Assembly (NCBI GenBank): GCA_025349905.2
Contig: MU624575.1
Coordinates: 1-49,895, forward strand
Length of the DNA stretch: 49,895 bases
Direction of reading: 5' to 3'
Source: Blastocladiella britannica
Lineage: Eukaryota > Blastocladiomycota > Blastocladiomycetes > Blastocladiales > Blastocladiaceae
In this document: positions 35,151 to 46,082 of the stretch, piece by piece
Position numbering within the stretch: the stretch's first letter is position 1
Layout: each line of letters begins with the position of its first letter
Program-made: the position numbers and the translations under genes
Notes under the pieces: generated by a model
What the model saw: only the letters and a program-made list of their open reading frames with translations
Database searches by the model: none
What the model was told of the DNA's origin: nothing

Positions 35151-37143
35151 ATGTCATCGCAAGTCACATTCAAGACCCCATCAGCAGTGATCGGGAGCGA
35201 AGGCGACGCTCAAGTAGCCTCTGCACCAGGATCTCAGGTGAATCAGTCCCACCGATCCTTGTCAGCCATCAAAACGTCCGGGATCGTACATACGCCGCAG
35301 CAACAACAACAAAACCAACGAAGACCGCGCCATAGCGGGCGGAAATTTCTCGCAACCACACTTCGCCAATTGCTGCTGACGACGAGTGCCAGCATCCCCG
35401 CATTCCTGATTGCCGTCATCTGTGATCAGACAAACAACGGGGACCTGTACTTGACCTTCAATGGCAACTGGGTCCGAGCGTGCTTTGACATTGTTTGCTG
35501 GACAACCGCCATGATTGCGGGTGCAACAACCTACGCCTTGGTTTACCAGCCAATATTCCGCGACTGGCATGTTCGGGCCGTAATGGGAACATTCCCGGCC
35601 ATGTTGACTGTGCTGCATCTTCTGAACGCTTCGGGAATGGTGTACGCAACCGCCGGCTTGAACCCGGTCGCCAGCTCCCGACCCATTGGCGTGTTTTTGC
35701 GGCACATTAGCTTCTTTTGGGTCAATATCCTCATTCCCGGCGTGTTCAAATGGCGCATCCACGTCGCCTGCAAGGAGAACCCCTCCTTGTTTCCACCGCA
35801 AAAGAGATCATATGTCTTTCCCACGCTCCTGGTCGCGATGGTCGTGTATTGGAGCAATTACTTGTTCCCCGTAGGGTTGATGTCGGCGGCGGCAATCGTC
35901 GTCTCGCTCGTCCTCGGATCCACCATTGCCGTGCTTTCCTATACAAAGCTGGTGCCAGGTGGCCACTACCGGCGGCATTTCGACCTGCTCTACCTCCTCA
36001 CGTGCGGCTACCATGCGCTGCGATCGTTGTCAAAGGTGTTGTTGATCCTTTTGGGCACCTCACTCGGCCGCACCTATGCGACATGGCTCATTTTCATGTT
36101 TCGTTTCGGATACGGGTGGCTGACGCTCTACATGGACGACATGATGCCTACCATGTTGGGCTCGCCAATCTTGTGGGGATCGTACTTTGCGAGGGTGTGT
36201 ATCTGTGAGTGTTGTCCTTTTATGTTATGGACCTTGTATTTTTCAATACTCAATGTCTAAAGTACAACAGCTTGGCGAGGAATACGCTTCGCTAGCCGCA
36301 ACCCTCAACTTCCCACCTCGGAAAGCAGAGCTCCCGCTCTACTTTTTGCTCAACCTTAGCATGCTCTTGACCAAGGACTGCGGGCTCATGGATGATTTCC
36401 GATTCTATCTGTCGCACCGGTTCTGGATTGCATCTCGGCCAAGTGCCTTCTTGAAACCCGCCACGTCCCGCGATCAACTGAATGCGATGGAGCATGGAGC
36501 GCAAAAGATGATCCCGTCCCGGTTGTCGTCCGCCACTTCTCGCGCGTCGTCCGCCGTCACCAGTGACATGCGGAGCATGCGATCCATTCTCCAGCAATCG
36601 TCGGCAAATCGGCTGGTTCGAAAATCCAGCGTCGCGTCCGTGCTAAGTGAAGGGTCTGGGAGCGAGCTGGGTCTCGCGTTCATTCCCGCGTCGCCCGATC
36701 AGCCAGCGCGAGTCGTCATGGCGCAGCGGCTCCACAAGGTCGAATTTGACCTCCGCTTGCAAATTTCGCGATCCGAACAAACCACCATCGCCCGCCTCAC
36801 GGCCCTGGTGGTGGTGTCGGCGTGCCTGGGTATCACCTCCATTGTCGGGCGAACCAACGCAGACAAGCTGGTGCGGCCCGTCACGGCCAACGACTGGTCC
36901 ACCGTCTGCCTGACCATGGGTACTCTTGGGTTCCAGATCCTGGTGGCACGCGCGTTTTCTGCGATTGTATTCCGCTGGAAGATTAACAAACTCAAGGCGT
37001 TGGCGGCCGAGCTTGGCGAGCCCGTGCTGGAAATTTCGCTTTGGCGGACATCGTACCCACGGGGCAACACCCATTTCAAGCTCCTCGTGCAGTTGGTGTC
37101 GGTGTTTGTGACCATTGTGACATTTGGGCCATGGACAATCTGA
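35151..37143 (+). CDS. Multipass membrane protein of unknown function
   Basis: A 638-residue protein from exons 35151-36194 and 36271-37143. After a Gln-rich soluble N-terminus there are roughly eight hydrophobic segments in the first exon (for example LLLTTSASIPAFLIAVI, FPAMLTVLHLL, YVFPTLLVAMVVYW and MSAAAIVVSLVLGSTIAV), then a Ser-rich cytoplasmic-type loop (SSATSRASSAVTSDMRSMRS) and three more in the second exon. No transporter, GPCR or channel signature is recognised. The 62-bp spacing from the IQ-motif gene stop on the same strand could mean joint transcription. Similar large orphan membrane proteins are expected in blastoclad genomes, but that is a guess. It converges on NOP2. Confidence 0.7.
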
Positions 37144-37214
37144 TCCATCCCGAGCCCGAGCCCCGCTTTTGTATAAAATAGGGATTACCGAGGGCGAATT
37201 ATATTATATATATG

Positions 37215-39400
37215 TTAGTTGGCCTTTTTGCCGCCAAATGGCTTCTTGCCATGCCGGTGGTGCTTGGCCATCGTTGCCTTGACGAGTTTCTTGTCCTCCT
37301 CGTCATCGAATGCAATTTCAGATGCGGCAGAGACAGCAGCGGCGGCCTTGCGGCCCTTCTTGCCGCCCTTGGCAGGCTTGCCATCCGCATCAGCAGCAGA
37401 AGCATCACCACCCTTCTTGCTGTCGGCGTGGATGCTCTCCACCTCGGGCACCTTGTTGCTCAATTTCTTGAACTTGGCCACAAAGAAGCCGTCCATGTTG
37501 TGCGCGTGCGGGTAGTAGCGGCGCGTGAGGTGCACGGATGGGTGGAACGCTTTGCCGCGGAACGACTTGAACCCTTCCACACCAAACGAGAGTCCCGTCT
37601 CGACCAGCTTGACGTTGGGCCGCTTGCGCAGCGCATAGTCCACGACGTCCTCGTTCTCGGCCACCATGATCGAGCAGGTCGAGTACACAATGTAGCCGCC
37701 CGTGGCCGAGTTGGCGTCGACGCTGTCAATGGCCGCGAGCACCAGCTCCTTTTGAAGGTGCGTGAGCATGCGGAAATCCTCGTCCGACTTGTTGATCTTG
37801 ACGGCCGGGTCCTTGGCAATGACACCGGTACCCGAGCATGGGGCGTCGAGCAGCACGCGATCAAACCCGCCCATGACCCCCGGGAACTTGCGGCCGTCGT
37901 AATTGCACACCACCGCGTTGCTGACACCCAGGCGCTGGATGTTGGCGCTCAGCGCCTTGGTGCGGTCCTTGTTAAAGTCGTTGGCAAACACCATGCCCGT
38001 GTTCTTCATCAGCGCCGACATGTACGTGGTCTTGCCGCCGGGGGCACTGGCCATGTCCAGGCACCGCTCGCCCTCTTGCGGGGCCAGCGCAACCACGGGC
38101 AGGAACGACGACGCCGCTTGCAACATGTAGTGACCGGCCAGGTACTCGGGTGTGGCGCCCACCGGCACCGGCGAGTCAAACACCTGCAGGCCGACCTTGG
38201 ACCACTTGCCAATCGGCTCCACGTTGACACCGCGCGACACGAGCGCGTGCGCGAGATCACGACGCGTCGTCTTGAGAGTGTTGGCGCGGATCGTGACCGG
38301 CCGCGGCGTCTCGTTGGCGTCCAGGAATGCAATCAGCTCCGAAATGGCGAAGAGCTCCATCAACTTCTCCATGAGGTACTCGGAGTAGCCGTAGTAGTTG
38401 CACAAGTCGCGGCGCAACTGGGCCAGGTACTCTGCGCGCGAGCTATTATATATTTCAAGATGAGTCTCTTTGTCAAAGTAAATAAAAAGAGTTGAGTAAC
38501 GAACCGTCCAGGCTGCTTGAGGTCGGCAAAGTTGCTGAGCACCTTCTGGATCTCGAGAATGCGGTGGTTGACGAGGGAGAGATCGGGTGGGCTGATCTTT
38601 TCGCGCTCAATGTCCTCCTCTGTTGGGAGCTCGAAAAAGCCGTGGTCGACCATGTTGGTCTCCATGCCGTCTTCGGCCTCGACATCATCGTCCTCTGATC
38701 CCATCTCGTCCTCGTCGTCCGAGTCAATGGCGTCGAGCTATTGTCCAATATTTCTATAAATGAGTACGCGTGCAGCGAAAGTGAGGAATATAGAACGCAC
38801 CTTGGTCACTTGGACGTCATCGTCGCTCTCGGCATCGCTGGCGTCGTCGTCCTCGAAAAGATCGCCCTGATCGCCAATCTCGAGGTCCTCCTCGTCCGAG
38901 TCGTCCTCGTCGTCGCTATCGACAGCCACGTCCTGCTTGCCGTACTTGTCAATGGCATCGAAATCATCGTCCGAGTGCAGCGAAATGTCGTCCGGGACGT
39001 CGTCCGAGTCGTCGCTGGCGCCGCCCTCCTCGTCGCTGGCAGTGTAGCGGACGCGCGTGCGCGAGTCAATGTCGTCCTCGTCCGAGTCGAACGGCGCATC
39101 CGAGTCATCCTCGTCCTCCTCCTCGGCGGCGGCAGCAGCGGCACGCGCGGCAATCTTGCCGTTGGCGGCAGCCTTGGCGCGCTTGGCCGACGGCGCCGGG
39201 ACAGTTCCGTCAAATGCTTGCGTGGCCTTGCGCTTTGTTCCAGCGGCGGTGGGCGTGCCGACGGCAGCGGCGGCCTTCTTTTGCGCCTGCTTCTTGGCGC
39301 GACGCGGGTTGCGCGGGTTGCGCTCGGTCTTTTCTCCGGCAATGCGGAGGGGCTCGGGGGCTCCTTGCTTGCGACGTGCTTTGTATCCGAATCCGCCCAT
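37215..39400 (-). CDS. NOP2: NOP2, 25S/28S rRNA (cytosine-C5) methyltransferase
   Basis: Nucleolar RNA m5C methyltransferase needed for 60S ribosome maturation, 686 aa. Exons are 38801-39400, 38505-38737 and 37215-38442, all phase-consistent. The N-terminus is a basic segment (KKQAQKKAAAAV) followed by long Asp/Glu/Ser runs, typical of nucleolar proteins. The catalytic core shows the SAM site CLDMASAPGGKTTYMSALMK, the motif IV cysteine in DAPCSGTGV and the catalytic cysteine of motif VI in YSTCSIMVAEN. The tail is Lys/Gly/Ala-rich (GGKKGRKAAAA). Length and order fit the NOP2/NSUN1 family rather than shorter NSUN enzymes. It diverges from CEP104 over 155 bp. Confidence 0.95.
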
Positions 39401-39555
39401 TTGTTATATTAGTATTTTTGTTAAGTGTTTTGCGAGTACGACGAGGCAAAGTATTACTCGTCGCGATCCTGCAAAAAAAAAAATTAAATAAATAAAAAGG
39501 TCACGTCTTTTGGTCGCCATCCTTCAGCAATTTTTTCAAAGTATCAAAATCAATC

Positions 39556-42500
39556 ATGACCGCCACCGGTCCGCCCATGCACGACGAGCTGCCGGCGTTT
39601 CTGATAGGTGGGAGGAAAGCAGATATTGCAGAAGCTGCCGCCGTCTCGCCTCTGGCCCTTGCCCATGCACCTGGCCACCAAGACGACGACAATGCAGCGG
39701 CACCTGACGCACCACCGCACTCGGGATGGTGCTCCGATCGGTCCGCCAGTCCGTCCATCCATGCATCTACAAACTCGATACTCACGCCATTGTACTTGCC
39801 AGCAACTGCGCATTCCCGCAGCACCTTACCTTTGTTGTTGGCCAGGAGGCAGCACCGCCACCGCATATACACTCGATCCAGATCCTGGTGCACAATTTCA
39901 AGATCCCCTCGCGGATTGCGATCATGGTCGGCGCGATTTCGGAGCATCATGCCATTCGCTGGACGCCATATGGGCACGTTGACTTGTCGACCAACGCCGC
40001 GTCGCATTACCGAGCGCGCGAGCTCAAATCGATCCCGGTCTCGATCCGCGGCGCCTCGCTGGTCCGTCTCGTGCTGCATGCGCCGTACCAGAACGCACTG
40101 AATCTCTGGAACCAGGTCGCACTGGTGCAAGTGCGGTTCCATGGGTCCTCTGCCATCTCTGCCGCGGACGACGATGGAATGCCGCGGAAAATGGACGCTC
40201 CGCTTTCGCTTGCGTCGCTGGCCACCTTGGTCGCACGGTCCTCCTCGACAACAGGAAAGGAAAACGACGTCGACACGGCAGTGCGTCGCGCACCATCGCC
40301 GTCGTCGTCTGCGCTGTACCCAACATACCCGACACGCAATGCGCCAACACGATCGCTGCAGGCGCTGGCGTACAATGCGCTCGAGGATCTTGCCGAGCGC
40401 AAGCGCGTGGCGGCTGGTCGCGAAGAGTACGCGACCGCAGCAACCCTCAAGGAACACGCGGACGCAATCCTGGACCTCGTTCGCCAGCTCGAGCAATGCG
40501 ACGCCATGGTCGGGGCCGATCCATTTGCAACGCAGACGGGCGCCGGTGCTCGTCTCTGGTCGCAGCGGCGGAAAAAAGAGGAGGCAGCGCTCTTGTCGGC
40601 TCTTGCCCGTGCCGGGATTCCAGTGCCGAGCGAGTTGCTCCTGCCAGAGATGCCGGTTCTCCCGGACTTGCCAACAGCTCCTCCTGCGATCGCCCTTGCA
40701 CAAGCGCCTGCACCGCCACCACCGACGCGCAACCCCACGATGCCGCCCTCTGAGCAGGTATCCAAACCTATCGCTGCAGACGCGCCCGCTATTGCTCCTG
40801 CCGCGAGCCCATCTGTGGATGCTGTCGCTTTCCAGGAGCTGCGCCGCCCACAGTCACCACCGGTACCTGCATTGGCCAATAAGCCTCCATCTACCGTTCT
40901 ACCGCCTGTCGTCAATGATGTCGCAACCGTTCCCCAACCAGCCCGTCCTGCCCGTCAAAAACCAACTGTGCGAGTCCCACCAGCAGCACGGTCAGAGCCG
41001 CGCACCGCCACTGAGCCGCCAGTATCGCCAGTCTTGTCCAATGGCAGTGCCGCGGCAGAAGAAGGTGATGCTGGGCTGACGGATCTGCAGCAATCCGAGT
41101 TCCGGCTGGCAATCGACTGGCTCGGTCCCCACCTGGTTGCCCGCTTTCTTGACCGCGATTTTGCCACGCGCGAGGCAGCGGTCGTCAAAATCCTTGGCAT
41201 GCTGGCGGCCGCCACACCCAGCCGCTCGCCGTCCCCAGCTTTGTCTTCGTCCGCGACAAACGACCCAGTCGTGATTGTTCGCGGCGCTTTCAACCTGATC
41301 GCCACATGCCTTCCCGACCCACGCGAACGCGTAGCTCGATGGGCTATTGATTTGTGGTCCGCCATTTTAGACTTTGCCGGGAAATTGACGCCGATTGCAC
41401 ATGCATGGAACGCCGCATCGTCCGCGTTCACGTCGACGACAGTATCGCCATGGCCGGTCCTCTTGACGCGCGCAGGCGACACGAATGCCCGAGTGCGCGA
41501 TGCAGCGCGAACGGTCGCTGCTCGCACCATCACACAGTGGCCCGGCACGTTTGCCCCGCTCATGGTTCGTGGGTTTCCGACCGGTACAGCGGCGGCGGCC
41601 TGGCGCGTGGTTGCAGCGCGCGTGGAGTTGATTGCCGAAACCCTCCCAGCGGTTGGGATTGCTTCGTCGTCCCTTGGCAGTAGCGGGAATGGATTAGATG
41701 GTGGTGGCCGCCCGACGTCCATGCTTCTGAAGAAGCGGGCCAGCGTCGCATCCAAGCTCGGCGCCAGTACCTATCGGCCCTCGCTTGGCGGATCCACTGG
41801 TCCACGGGCCGCCACGCCTCCTGGTCTTGCTCGCGGCGCGTCCCTCTCCCAGGCCAAGTCGACCGGGGGTTCCACTTCTTCCACCAACGTTTCGTCAACT
41901 GCGGCGGGATCCGCAACTGGTGGCTACGAATTGTTTTTGATTCAGGACGTGGCCACCAAGTCGCTCGCCCACCCGCAGCAAGCAGTTCGGGATGCCGGTG
42001 CGGCGTTGCTCATGGCCGCAGCGCCCATGACTGGACCCACAGCCATCGAGGCGGTGCTGGGCCAAGTCGCGCAAAAGTCATTTGCAGCACAGCTTCGGTC
42101 CCGCGTCGAACGGCTTTACCCGGCGCAGCAGCCGCTCGAGGGCCTCCCGCGACAGCTTCGCCACCAAGCAACCGCACATAATCTCCGCCAAGTGGTGGAA
42201 GCCGAGTCCGAGTCCCGAGCGGGAGCGGCGGCCGCGGCGGCTGCACCGCGCGGTGTTCGCATTGTCGAGCCAGGCGTCCTTCAGCAGCAGCAAGCGCGGG
42301 CGGCCCGCTCCTCAATCCCAGACTCTCATCTGCCCCCACCATCGTCTCTCCACGCTCCTACGACTGCTGCGGCTCGCAATGCGCACTCACTTCCACGCCC
42401 GTCTCGATCCGAAGCACCTTCTGCTCCGGCGCACACCAAACCTGCCAAGACGTCCCCTGCCAAGCCTCACCCCGCGCCCACTATCGCGGTCGTCCCCGCC

Positions 42501-43221
42501 ACGGCGACGGCTCCGGCATCCGCAAGCTTAACGCGCCTTCCATCTGCCGAGTCTCTGTCATCGATGGACGAAAAGAACAAGGAAAAGCGCAGCTTTTGGG
42601 GAAGGCTCTTTGGAAAGGACAAGGACAAGGAAAAGCCGCGCAACAAGGATTCTACTTCCACTTCGGGTCCCTCGGTGGCCAAAAAGGGTGGCGCTCTGGT
42701 GCCGTTGCCGCATTCCACATCGTCTGCTGCCGCATTGGGCGAACCAGAGGTATGTTATTCCGGTTCTGAGTCTCCAGACATACTCACAGAAAAAAAATAT
42801 ATAGCACCACGCTGTTGAACCCACCTCGCACACGGCGGTGGCGGCGAGTCCTGGCTCGGATGACTCGGACTGGGACTGGAACATTGACAGCACCTGCTGC
42901 TTTTGCGAAGAAGTCAACCCGAACTTTACCCAGGATCACTTGGACAAGCACTACTGGTCCGAGTGCCCCGTGCTGTGCCCGTGCCCGCACTGCCGGCAGA
43001 TTGTGGAGATTGCAGCCATGCGGACCCATCTGGCGTCCGAGTGCAAGTCGCCGTCACGGCCCAGCGCGATCGCCTTGCCGCCTCCCGACATGTGTATACT
43101 GTGCGGCAGTAGTGTGGGCGGCGGTGGCAGCGAAGCCGCTTTTCGCGCACACTGCCTTGTTGGCAACGGCTGTCCAAAGGCGACGCGCAAGCCGAAGCCT
43201 GGAGTCAGCTATCGAATCTGA
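39556..43221 (+). CDS. CEP104: CEP104-like ciliary tip protein
   Basis: Homologue of CEP104, a TOG-domain protein at the tip of growing cilia and flagella. Exons are 39556-39740, 39803-42749 and 42805-43221, giving about 1182 aa. Splicing the 62-nt first intron (GTCCGC donor) rebuilds SGWCSDRNCAFPQHLTFVV, matching the SGW...FPQ block of the N-terminal jelly-roll domain, followed by ARELKSIPVSIRGA and LNLWNQVALVQVR. A coiled region and a Pro-rich linker come next. A TOG-like helical array lies around 41080-42130. The C-terminal zinc-finger array has CCFCEEVNPNFTQDHLDKHY and CPHCRQIVEIAAMRTHLASEC, a CEP104 hallmark. The gene implies a flagellated life stage. Confidence 0.92.
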
Positions 43222-43271
43222 GCAATGCATGTATTTTTTATAAATTTTTCAACGGCGCATCGGATCCTACT

Positions 43272-44223
43272 TTACCGCTTCCCAGCGCCAAAGATGGCAC
43301 CGAGCTTGCCACCTTTTCCACCGGCACCACCGCCGAACTTGCCGAGGATCCCGCCGAGCTTTCCACCGACCTTCTTGCCCGCGGCACCGCCAGTCCCAGC
43401 AGCGGCATCGCCGCCGACCTGTTTCTTCTTGCCGCCAGCGGCTGGAGGCTCGACCGTTCCAGCGCCAGCGCCAGCACCACTATCGGCAGCCTCGCCGCCG
43501 GCACCAGCGTCAGGAGTGGCACCAGCGTTAGGAGCGGCGGCACTACCTGCCATTTGCTGGACAGGCACACAACCGCCAAACGGCCCCGCGGGGGTATTAT
43601 TACGGCAACGGACAAGGCACATGTTCCCGTTCGGCCCGCCCGTGCACTTGAGCCCGGCCGGCATCGTCACCTCGAGCGGCTGGTCGGTCACCGAGGTACG
43701 GGGATTGATCCCGAGAAGGCCCTTGAGGTTCTGACCCACTTGCATCGGCACAAAATCGGTACCCGTTCCGTCGGCCGACAGGTCACAGCGGTACGGGCCT
43801 GCGCCATCAGCGTTGATCTGGTGCACGGTCATGGTCAGAGGCTGGCCAGCGGCCACCATGGGAAGGCCACCGAGATCCGTCATGAGAGACTGCACGCCCG
43901 CTGCGATATCATTGTTCCCGCCGCCCAGGGTGCGGCCACAGGGGCCCGTGCGGCCCGACGCAATCTCGCGGTCCCGAATGATCGACGTGTCTTGCTGGAA
44001 CGGGTCGCGGGTTTTGCCATCGCGCGGAGTGTCGTCCACCTATTCGTTTTTGGTGAGTGGGATCCTTTTCAAGTTTATGAAACTTGGAAAAACGCAGTAC
44101 AATGCCAAGTGCCTTGCCCTCGGGGCCGCCGATCCCCTTGGCTCCGGTGATGGCGCCGTGTCCGTGAACAAGGATGGCGGCGATCGCGGCCAGCACGATT
44201 AAGCGAATGTGGAGTTTGTACAT
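43272..44223 (-). CDS. Egh16-like secreted protein
   Basis: Secreted protein of the Egh16/Gas1 family, known from infection structures of plant- and insect-pathogenic fungi. Exons are 44101-44223 and 43272-44039, giving 295 aa. The signal peptide MYKLHIRLIVLAAIAAILVH leads directly to the mature HGAITGAKGIGG. Family blocks follow: ALGIVDDTPRDG, PFQQDTSII, GPCGRTLGGG, VHQINADGAGPYRCDL and MCLVRCRNNTPAGPFGGCVP, with conserved cysteines. Beyond the domain is an unusual tail, first Ala/Pro/Gly-rich and then a Gly/Lys block (KKVGGKLGGILGKFGGG). Molecular function of the family is unresolved. In a blastoclad it could act at the wall or on a host or prey surface; that is inference. Confidence 0.88.
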
Positions 44224-44621
44224 GGTGGAATGGGAAAAAAGTGAGACTTATTGGTGTTTGTGCGACCAGCGCTTGAAATGAGGGTATTGTTGTGTTGGTT
44301 GAATTAAGGAAAACTCGGGAGTGACGAGTGCGCGGACGAAGGTCTTTATACCTCGCATTTCCCCAATCCATTACCTGGCTTTGCTCGCGATGGAAAAAAG
44401 GGAAGATTGCGACAGCGGCTGCGGAAACTGATGGATCGTTGTTGCACGTACCTGCCAACTCTGCCAACTCGGAATCCATGGCTACCGTGGCGCCCGCAGC
44501 ATTTTACACATTACCCGGCCCAGGGACATGCTTTATTCGCGCTTGTATCCTCGATCCGGGGTCGATTCACTGAAAGTTAAAGCCTCCTCTTCCAAGTACA
44601 CCAACTCATTAAACACAAAAA
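44224..44621. other. 398-bp divergent intergenic region (Egh16-like / SMYD5)
   Basis: No coding sequence or RNA gene was recognised; only short ORFs without family matches cross it. It is longer than most intervals in the window. A regulated promoter for the secreted Egh16-like protein would fit, but no specific site stands out. Confidence 0.5.
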
Positions 44622-46035
44622 ATGGACGGCATCACCGTGTCCTGGATTAGCGACAAGAAGGAGCGTGGAGTCATTGCTGCGCGCGACTTTGACGAGGGCG
44701 AGGTGCTGTTCAGCGAGGAGCCGATGGTCTCGGCCCAGTACCTGTTCAACAAGCTGTACTTTCCGGCCTGCGACCACTGCCTGGCGTGCCTCGAGACCCC
44801 TGCCGAGCAAGCCAAGCGTCTTTCTGGCCGTAGCGTGAACGTGGACCTGTGGGGCAACGATGCCATTAACCAGCCGTTCGTGGCCAAGTACCCTTGCTCG
44901 CGTACGCGTTCTTTTATGTTTTTTTGCACTTGCGGACCAAATCTCTAAAAGGAAACAAACAAACAGGTGGATGCGAGGAGCTGTACTGCAGCGAGGAGTG
45001 TCGTGACGCGGCCTGGACGGCGTACCATTCGCTGCTGTGCGTCGGCCCCGAGGAGGCGCCGTCATCCAAGCGCGCCGTGCACCAGCAAATCATTGACGAG
45101 TGGAAGTCGTTCCACTTCCCGCCCGAGTCGGCCACCATCTCGCTGCTGCTCAAGCAGGTGGCCATGATGATTGTGGCCGACAACGAGCACCTCTTTGACG
45201 CCCACTTCAAGGCCGACAAGAGCAACTCCTCGCTCAAAATTGCCGCCAAGTTCCTGGACGAGCAGTTTGCCCGGCGCGTGGACGTGTTTGCGCAGCTCTT
45301 CCACGAGCGGTTTGCTGGGCTGGGCCGCATCGAGGTCTCGCGCGACATGTTTGAGCGCGTCATGACCGTGGTGGCCCTCAACGGTCAAGGCAGTACGTAC
45401 CTGTTTTTTTTTTATACCTTTATTGGACTGAGCCTGGCAGTAAAAATTGACTGTAAATAACAATAGTTGGCACCTCGGCATTCGAAGTGTACGACCGCCG
45501 CCTTCGCTCCATGATCCCGGCGCCGCACGAGACGGACGCGATCGCGGCCGCCCTGGAGGCCGTGGACGAGCTACGGGCAGAGATTGAGGAGCACTCGGAC
45601 GAGTTTACGCACGCCGAGGGCACCGGCCTTTACCGCACCCACGCCATGCTCAACCACGCGTGCGGCTCGAACGCGCAGATCGAGTTCACGGGCAACTCGC
45701 ACCAGCTCTCGGTCCGCGCCACGCGTCCCATCCGCCAGGGCGAGGAGGTGACCATCAGCTACATGGACTTTTGCTGCGACGAAGAGGAGGAGGAGGACGA
45801 GATGAGCGACGTGGAAGAAGAGGCTCATGCCGCCGGCTCTAGTTCTGCGCACCACTACCATATCCACCACCATGCTCACAGCGATGATAACGAGGAAGAC
45901 GACAATGAGGACGAGTGGGAGGACGAAGACGACGAGCTCGCCGTCAATGTGCACGAGCGCCGCAAGCAGCTCAAGGAGTACTACCTCTTTGAGTGCGAGT
46001 GCCAGAAGTGCCTGCAGGAGCTCGGCCAGCTGTGA
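44622..46035 (+). CDS. SMYD5: SMYD5-like SET-domain protein methyltransferase
   Basis: Protein lysine methyltransferase of the SMYD5 group; mammalian SMYD5 methylates ribosomal protein eL40 and has been linked to histone marks. Exons 44622-44901, 44967-45392 and 45467-46035 join in phase, about 424 aa. The SET domain is split as in SMYD proteins: an N-terminal part (KKERGVIAARDFDEGEVLFS), a MYND-like zinc segment (LYCSEECRDAAWTAYHSLLC), then NGQGIGTSAFEVYD, the substrate/SAM core AMLNHACGSNAQIEF, and GEEVTISYMDF. A His-rich and acidic insertion (45780-45945) sits before the post-SET KEYYLFECECQKC, at the same place as the acidic insert of SMYD5. Confidence 0.9.
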
Positions 46036-46082
46036 GCAAGTACCAGTGAGTACCAAAAAGTAAAATGTATTCGTATTTATTT

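Noticed and set aside
37172..37180. TATA-like element TATAAAATA
   Set aside because: It lies between two convergent stop codons (35151 gene and NOP2), so it is a 3' UTR or polyadenylation-type AT stretch rather than a promoter.
38741..39412. 223-residue hydrophobic-looking frame on the + strand
   Set aside because: Complement of the NOP2 acidic repeats: GAC/GAG codons read backwards as Val/Leu, giving a false membrane protein.
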